Position numbers and translations under genes: made by a program
In this document: positions 21,999 to 27,764 of the stretch, piece by piece
Layout of the letters: the number at the start of each line of letters is the position of its first letter
How positions within the stretch are numbered: position 1 is the first letter of the stretch
The notes under the pieces: model-generated
The model's input: only the letters and a program-made list of their open reading frames with translations
Databases searched by the model: none
What the model was told of the DNA's origin: nothing
Assembly: GCA_015680685.1 (NCBI GenBank)
Contig: MNCI01013698.1
Location: forward strand, 3,514 to 31,277
Direction of reading: 5' to 3'
DNA length: 27,764 nucleotides
DNA from: Gnetum montanum
Lineage: Eukaryota; Streptophyta; Gnetopsida; Gnetales; Gnetaceae

Positions 21999-22717
21999 CG
22001 ATGAGTGGCAAGGTACCCCTACACTCAACCATACAAATAAGAGCGTAGCACGTGTGATCTAGTTGAACTTCGTAGACTAAGTGCCTACATGCCTCATGGA
22101 ACACTTAAGGTTAATCATTCATTGTCTTCCCAGACTTACTTGTAGTTGTCATGGTGTATGGTTAAGTAAGTCTGAGGTATGTGATTTTTTACAGTTTTTA
22201 TGTTTTATCTCCTATGCTAACAACATAAAGGGTGAAGAGACTAATTGACTAACTTTAACTAACTAACTAAGCCTTAATTAACCTAGCATAAGCATATGTT
22301 CTCACTTACCGTTCACACCCTGAACCAATGCAACCTTGGTTACCAAATGCTAGTTGTTGCTGGGATCACCAAGCGTAACGCACATGCTCGAAGTGGTTGT
22401 ACTAAGGCACTTAACTAGGAGAGAAGGGTTGAGAGAGATTTAATAACTAATAAAACATATAAATGATAAATAATAAATAACAGTAAATAAAATCCTAATT
22501 AGCCTATTCTATGTACTACAAGGTTTATCCAAGAAGTTTGTCTTTATTATTGTACACAAACTTGTGTTCAGGTACAATGTCTACTCGAATAAAGATCCGT
22601 TCACTTTGGAGTTCCTACTAGGAGCACATGGAAATTAATCTATCTTTAGAGGGGAAAAACTACCAGAGTTTCACTACGGTCTAGGCCCTGATTAGGAAAC
22701 AAGGGAGAGACACCTCT

Positions 22718-22725
22718 TATTTATA
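22718..22725 (-). promoter_or_regulatory. TATA box of the element 2 5' LTR
   Basis: TATAAATA on the minus strand, about 20 bp downstream of the two-unit palindrome array. Confidence 0.6.
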
Positions 22726-22742
22726 GACTTGGCAGAGCACCG

Positions 22743-22768
22743 CAATATCGCGGCCCATGTGATATCGC
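22743..22768. repeat. GATATC palindrome array, two units
   Basis: AATATC at 22744 and GATATC at 22761, each flanked by GC/GT arms; equivalent to the last two of six units in the other LTR. Confidence 0.7.
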
Positions 22769-22777
22769 ATCCCATCA

Positions 22778-22782
22778 ATAGC
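22778..22782. other. Right target-site duplication of element 2 (ATAGC)
   Basis: Identical to 12896-12900. Element 1 coding resumes immediately after it. Confidence 0.9.
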
Positions 22783-23275
22783 AAAACTATTGGTCAAGCT
22801 AACAAAGAAAGATGCTTCATTTATTTGGACCAAGGAATGTGACAATGCATTCTAACAACTGAAGGAGAAACTTGTAGAAACTCCAATTCTACAAGCCCTT
22901 GACTAGTCCAAACCATTTCACATCATGACAGATGCATCAAATTATGCCTTGGGGGCTATGCTTATGTAGTTGGACAACAAGAAATGTCCATATTACATCC
23001 ACTACGTAGGTTGAAGCATTGTGGGTGAACAACTAAACTAGACTACAATAGAAAAGGACTAGATGGCAATGATGTTTTCCTTAGAGAAATTTAGGTACTG
23101 TGTACTTGGATGCAAAGTATTTGTGCACATGGATCACAATGAAATTCACTTCCTTATGAACAAACCAACAGTGAACCCTTGTGTTATATGGTGGCTGGTG
23201 ATCTTGCAGGAACTTGATCTGATGATAGTAGATCAAAAGGGAACTAAGAATATGGTCACTGACCACTTATCTTAG
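22783..23275 (+). pseudogene. pol: RT end and RNase H of element 1, resumed after element 2
   Basis: Coding picks up with KLLVKLTKKDASFIWTKECD, then HIMTDASNYALGAMLM (about 22920), PYYIHYVG, MAMMFSLEKFRYCVLGCKVF, HMDHNEIHFLMNKP and DQKGTKNMVTDHLS (ending 23275). The segment aligns with 17580-17090 of element 2. Stops such as ALD*SK are shared in position with element 2. Confidence 0.85.
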
Positions 23276-24728
23276 TTACAATGGAACAACAAAGAGGAGG
23301 AAAGTCCAATATCTAATTAGTTTCTTGATGAACTCCTCTTTTCCAAGGCTATAAGTAAATAATTTCCCAATGAACCTAAATGGTATGATGGCATTCTCAC
23401 CTATTTTCTCACTTAAGAGATGCCACAAGAGTTGGATCACTAGAAGAAATAAAAGTTTCTTCACCAGGTGAAACACTTCATGGAGGTCAATGGACACCTC
23501 TACAAGATGTGTGATGATGGTCTAATTTGTTGTTATGCTCCTGATATTGATCAGCTACATGTTCCCTAGGATGCTCATGAGGGTCCTTGTGGGGGCCACT
23601 ATGTTGGGAGAGGTATGGCCACTAAGATCTTGATGATAGGGTATTATTGGTCAACACTTTTTAGGGATTCTCACTAATTTTTCCATTCTTGTGAACATTT
23701 CTAACGTGATGGTGAAATGACCACTTGAATGGAGGGGCCTCAATAGTAGATCCAACCACTGGAACCCTTTGACACCTAGGCCATTAACTTCATGGATCCT
23801 ATCATGCCTATGCCAAATCAAAAGGCATTCATCATAGTTTCTATTAACTATTGTATGAAATGGGCAAAAGTAGCAACCATCAATAACTGCACATCTTCTA
23901 CTCTTCTTGGTTTGTATAACATAGTGTTGTAAATAGGTTTGTGTGCCACATGCATTAATTTCTAATTGTGGAACCCACTTTACAAGCACTATCTTTCAAA
24001 ATCTCATGCAATGCTTACGGTTTGATCTTAAATTAACAACACCTTATCATCCCCAAGTCAATGATCAAGCTAAGGTTACAAATAGGGAAATCACTAAGAT
24101 CATAACAAGAATAGTTAGCAAATATAGGAGAGACTAGAGCACAAAACTCAAAAATGTCCTTTGGGCTAACCACTCAACCTAGAAGCTCCCTATAGGCTAC
24201 TCTCCCTATGAGCTAGTGTATGAAAAATTGTCAGCTCTTCCTATTTAATTCAAGCATTGTACACTTTCAACATCTTGTGATCTTGACCTTGACTTAAGTA
24301 TAGCATAAAAATAAAGATTAATGAATATCAACCCACTAGACAAAAATTGATTGGTGGCCCTATCATCTAAAGAGTTGCACAAGGCATTTAACAAAAAGTA
24401 CCATGACCTTAGAATCAAGAAAGTCAAATTTCAACTGAGAGATAGGGTCCTCTATTGGAACCCCACACACGTACCTCAACAAACTAAGTTTCAGAAATTG
24501 TGGGAAGGACCTTACATCATGTACAAAACTTTTCCTTCTGAGGCCATGGTGATCTACAAACCCGATAGCCTAGATAAGAAAAATCTAGTCAACATGCAAC
24601 AAATCAAACTTTTCCACCAGCCTAAGCAAGCCAATGCAACAAACAACTCATCAGATGGACAACCACACTCAATTTCTTAGATCTCCTCCTTTCAACCTAG
24701 TCATGGGGGAGATTGCCATCCATGCTAA
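23276..24728 (+). pseudogene. pol: Integrase of element 1, active-site residues lost
   Basis: Zinc region DAHEGPCGGHYVGRG and HSCEHF (about 23570-23700). The core has INFMDPIMPMPNQKAFIIV and SINYCMKWAKVA, where element 2 has IDFMGP and VIDYLTKWAEAA. LISNCGTHF at 23958 has Asn for the second catalytic Asp, and 35 residues on the Glu position is Lys (AAG, 24072-24074). The C-terminal frame (24351-24680) has LHKAFNKKYHDLRIKKVKF, VLYWNPTHVPQQ, LWEGPYIMYKTFPS. The frame then ends SHGGDCHPC at 24728, parallel to element 2. Confidence 0.85.
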
Positions 24729-26660
24729 CTATATAAGTGGCTCCTCAATTTTTCATCTTTTTTTGACACATTTTTGTTTTACACCTTGTTATTTTTACAA
24801 CTTTTTGTTTTATTCCTTCTTTATCTTATACTAATTTTTTACATTATTAATTTTTTCCAATTTTTTATTTTACAACATCATTAGTACATTTTATTTTTCT
24901 TAAATATTTTACAATTTCATTTATATTTTTCTTTATTTTGATGTGATTTTATTATTATTATTTAACAATAATGTTCCTTATTACCAGCTAGGTATAGTGT
25001 GGTTTATTTGATGTGGCCAAGTGCTATCTGATTATTTGATTGTTGGTGTCTAGATTCTATCTTTGAATTTTGAGATTGATAACTAGGACATGGTTTCTTT
25101 TTCATGAAATAGGCAGTAAGTCCATGACATCCACCCAAGCACAGACTCTATGGTTTTACTTATTCTAGAAGTATGAGGTCCATTTTTGCATTAATAATAC
25201 TTTAACATACCTATGACCTTGGTAGTTTCCAATCTTTGAAATTTTTGAAAGGTTTGAACAAGGTGTAATGTCAAGGGCACTTAGTACTCTTTGTGCCTTT
25301 CTGCTTAATTGGGTGCATGTGTGTTTTCATAGATTTCTTATCATTCCATGTCAACCAATAATAGGAAGTTAAATAAGTCTTTACATGGTGTGGTTCCCAT
25401 TTCAGAAAAAATAATGGAAATTCAAAGCACACCCCTTAGAAAAAATAAACAAGCTACAAGTACTAGTTATGGGACTAGAAAGACATGTTACCCATGCCTA
25501 AAGATACTCTCTAACTAAGGCTCTTTATCACTTCCTGCTTCTATTTTCTTCTTAAATAAGAAGCAATGGTTGTTCTATGGGAGCACTCTTGTGTCTCAAG
25601 GATGTGGGCCAATCTTAGAGTGGTGATGCAAAGTCACAAAACATGGTTCGTTTTGGTTTGGACTAAGGATGAATTTTATCAGGTCACTTCACCACAAAAT
25701 TCACAAGGAACTTCATGTGACCTTAATCGGGAACTCCATTTCACTTTCTCTCTCATTCATTTAAGATTTCCATGCCTCACCTCACTACCAATGTTCATGT
25801 TTTTGTTCAATGTCTTGGTTTGATGTGTCGAAATTCTTAGGTAGTTTCTTATAGGTTTTCATACTTAACTTTCTATAACCATTAATCACCCATGCAGCTC
25901 ATGGACTTCTTGGTTTAAGGTTATGAAAGGGCAATAAAGGGCATGTGCCTACTTTGAGGAGGATCCACTTACATAGCTTTTGGTTGGGTTAGTTAAGTTC
26001 TTTATACCTAGACATTCCCACAATCAAATCCTTTTGCATGTCCCATTAATCACATCCAATTTTGTGCATCTTCACAATGTTTTTTAGTGAAATCATTGTT
26101 TGTTATTGTGAATTCTTTAAACCTCTTTAATCATTTCATTGCATTTGGGCTCTTTAGAATTTAATACTGGAATGATTATCCATTTCACCCTATTTTATAG
26201 TCTTCCCACTAACACTATTAAAGGAATCAATCCACCACAATCACAAACTAGCCAAGTGTAGCTATCAAGAAGACAAGGTATCTAAAGGCTATACATTACA
26301 CATTGTACACTAATCTTGATTTTGTTATGATTGTAATGGAAAGAATATATTTGAAGCAAGACTATCTTCACAAAAAAAGAAGCAACAACACCATGTGACA
26401 AGGATCCTTCATTATCATTAAATCTTCTCCCTTGCTCTTTAGCTACCAAAGGAGTTGGATGTCAATTTTGGCCAAGGTTTTCAATTCTATTATCATGAAC
26501 ATCCAATTTTGTAAAAGATTGTAAATCCATACACTTGGACATTTAGAAGTTATCGATTTTGTCTAAGTCAATTTGCATGTTAGTCAATAATCCTATTCCT
26601 TTCCAATATTTTATAAGGAACTTGTTCCTCCTTTTTTTCACTTGAGGACAAGTTTTCATT
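24729..26660 (+). other. Long non-coding tail of element 1
   Basis: AT-rich, with T-runs (24750-24960). Blocks match the tail of element 2 (TTTTGTTTTACA-type repeats after integrase; AATTCAAAGCACACCCCTTAG at 25421-25441). No convincing ORF. A degraded acceptor-like motif lies at 26310-26338. Confidence 0.7.
26310..26338 (+). promoter_or_regulatory. Degraded acceptor-like motif in the element 1 tail
   Basis: CTAAT (26310-26314), then TGATTGTA directly before ATG (26336), spaced as in elements 2 and 3. The AG of the acceptor is missing its G. The frame after the ATG is only about 20 codons. Confidence 0.3.
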
Positions 26661-26674
26661 CAATCGTTGGGGTG
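26661..26674 (+). other. Polypurine tract of element 1
   Basis: CGTTGGGGTG directly before LTR start TGATCAAG. Upstream TTGAGGACAAG and AGTTTTCATT are typical of the region before plant gypsy PPTs and are shared with element 2. Confidence 0.7.
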
Positions 26675-27500
26675 TGATCAAGTGTATTTTTATCGATTCC
26701 AATATTGGATAACTGATATCGAGGGCCAAGAAACAATGTTGAATATTTGATATCATGGGATGTGTGCTGACTGATAAATATAGTGCTTAGGCACATGGTT
26801 TGGGCATAAGTTTTGTCATAGCATACTAGAGATCTTATAGATTCTTTTCTCTAGAGGTAGAATATTTTCCAAAGTGCCCGTAGTAGGAGTCATTGAGTGT
26901 ACAGATATTTATTTAAGCACTATTGTACCTAAGCATGACAATGTGTATGCCAATAAAGATGAACTTTCTGATAAACATTGTAGCACCTTGGCTAGATTAA
27001 TTATCTTATTTATGCATTTATTACTTTATGCAATTTTATTTAATTCTTCCAAGTAATTAAGCTAAATTAAGCTAAGCTAAGTTAAATAGAAATAAATTAG
27101 GCAAATAAGTACAACCACTTTGAGCATGCACATGATACTTGGTAATCCCAGTAATGCTTAGTGTTTGGTAATCCAGCATCATTATACATGTTTAGGATGT
27201 GTATGGAAAGTGGGATTGGATAGTTATGTTAGGGTTAGTTAGAGATTAATGAGTTAATTATACTAAATTATCCATTAAATTATTTCATTCCTTTATTTTA
27301 AGCATCAAGAACATAAAACATAGAAAATGATCAAAACTAGATGCTTCAATTACAATTAACCATAACTTTGCATCTCACAAGTATAACTGGGAAGACAATG
27401 ATTGTAACAATTAGATTTCACTTCCTAAAACCAGTGTAGTTGAAAACTTAAGGCTTACGGAATTCAATCAGATTATGCGTGAATGCTTGTGATTCATATG
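26675..27500 (+). repeat. 3' LTR of element 1, right terminus lost or diverged
   Basis: Collinear with 7642-8500. The last ten or so bases, expected to resemble TTGTTCATCA, are not recognisable after GGATACTCA at 27500, and no CTGTT duplication follows. The TATA box position reads GATAAATATA (26773-26782). GATATC occurs at about 26717 and 26749. Confidence 0.82.
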
Positions 27501-27689
27501 GTTGAGCATATGGATACTCACCTATGAAATAACATGTCTCAAGAACTCGATCTTATGACATTAAAACAAATACTTCAAAGTTTGAACAAACAACTAATGC
27601 TCTCTAAGCATCTATAAACTGTTCCTCAAATGTTACATATGAAGATCCCTTGATGACAAGTGCACCAAGAAGTCATCAATGAACACAAT
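27501..27689. other. Unassigned flank with one small hairpin
   Basis: No gene or known repeat is recognised. TTGATGAC (27650-27657) and GTCATCAA (27672-27679) form a perfect 8-bp stem with a 14-nt loop. Confidence 0.5.
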
Positions 27690-27764
27690 TGATGAGACAC
27701 GGTCTGCGTCAGCCGCGATATCGCGTACGCGATATCACGGCCTAGTGCAAATTGCGTCTCATCA
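27690..27764. repeat. 75-bp near-perfect palindrome centred on a 20-bp perfect palindrome
   Basis: Both arms start TGATGAGAC and converge on GATATCGCGTACGCGATATC (27717-27736), which is self-complementary. Comparing the 37- and 38-base arms gives one gap and about eight mismatches, every mismatch a transition. The right arm read on the minus strand also resembles the U3 start of element 2 (TGATGGGATGCGATATCAC). It may be the edge of another LTR or a separate small palindromic element; the window ends at its last base. Confidence 0.75.

Larger units (their letters stand above)
12901..22777 (-). mobile_element. Element 2: complete but decayed Athila/Tat-like LTR retrotransposon nested in element 1
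   Basis: In minus sense: 5' LTR 22777-21999, PBS, gag from 21853, protease, RT, RNase H, integrase ending 15634, long non-coding tail, PPT, and 3' LTR 13742-12901. The 5-bp target duplication is exact. LTRs start TGATGGGA and end in the complement of TGATGAGTGG. There are fewer frameshifts than in element 1. Gag and pol are in different frames because of an indel near 20390; further shifts lie near 18300 and in integrase. The RT and integrase active sites are altered, so this copy is not competent. Confidence 0.93.
21999..22777 (-). repeat. 5' LTR of element 2 (779 bp)
   Basis: Plus-strand ends CGATGAG and CCCATCA; the first base is C where the other LTR has T. Collinear with 12901-13742 apart from substitutions and the shorter palindrome array. 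Confidence 0.92.
7642..27500 (+). mobile_element. Element 1: decayed Athila/Tat-like LTR retrotransposon, split by element 2
   Basis: The LTRs (7642-8510 and 26675-about 27500) flank PBS, gag, protease, RT, RNase H, integrase, a long tail and PPT, all on the plus strand. Element 2 (12901-22777) sits in the pol region. Removing it and one ATAGC copy joins FSKIA (before) to KLLVKL (after) in the same frame, matching FSKISKPLVEL in element 2. Net length is about 10 kb. It is more decayed than element 2, with many stops, several frameshifts and changed catalytic residues in protease and integrase, as expected for the older host element. Confidence 0.9.

Noticed and set aside
23651-23989. A 112-codon minus-strand frame in element 1 integrase
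   Set aside because: It overlaps the sense integrase motifs and has no recognisable protein features.
1-27764. CRISPR array, prokaryotic operon, tRNA or rRNA genes
   Set aside because: No spaced direct repeats, ribosome-binding-site organisation or structural RNA signatures; all coding signal is plant LTR retrotransposon.

Overview
This is repeat-rich plant nuclear DNA. I find no host gene, rRNA, tRNA or CRISPR. Almost the whole window is three decayed Ty3/gypsy LTR retrotransposons of the Athila/Tat type. Evidence: reverse-transcriptase and integrase motifs, a primer-binding site that looks like a deaminated complement of tRNA-Asp, and about 2 kb of non-coding DNA between integrase and the 3' LTR. 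Most stop codons are CAG, CAA, CGA or TGG codons changed by C-to-T or G-to-A transitions, as expected for old, methylated plant repeats. A large-genome seed plant is likely; I cannot name the species.

Layout. (A) 1-7547, minus strand: element 3, cut by the window start. Reading leftward it has an aberrant 5' LTR (6704-7205) joined to an inverted LTR piece (7206-7547), a PBS, one gag-only frame (6562-4589), a 1.9 kb non-coding spacer, and a second ORF (2651-261). That ORF carries a domain resembling the 'putative plant transposon protein' family plus coiled coils. There is no protease, RT or integrase. (B) 7642-about 27500, plus strand: element 1, with both LTRs, gag, protease, RT, RNase H, integrase, tail and PPT. 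(C) 12901-22777, minus strand: element 2, a complete element of about 9.9 kb inserted into the RT/RNase H region of element 1. Its target duplication is ATAGC, and element 1 coding resumes in register after it. (D) 27501-27764: unassigned DNA ending in a 75-bp near-perfect palindrome.

How the parts relate. The three elements share the gag domain order (including an unusual short zinc knuckle), a conserved LTR end block, a repeated TCATGGGGG-type tract that serves as the PPT next to the LTR, and tail sequence. All three also keep a branch-point-like CTAA motif followed about 24 nt later by TGTAG/ATG or a remnant, at the position where Athila-type elements carry an env-like ORF. Only element 3 has a long ORF behind it, which suggests a spliced subgenomic mRNA. 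The U3 regions carry GATATC-centred palindromes just upstream of the TATA box, in different copy number in the two LTRs of element 2.

The autonomous copies look dead: protease, RT or integrase catalytic residues are changed and frames are broken. All reading was by eye; no alignment or search was run.
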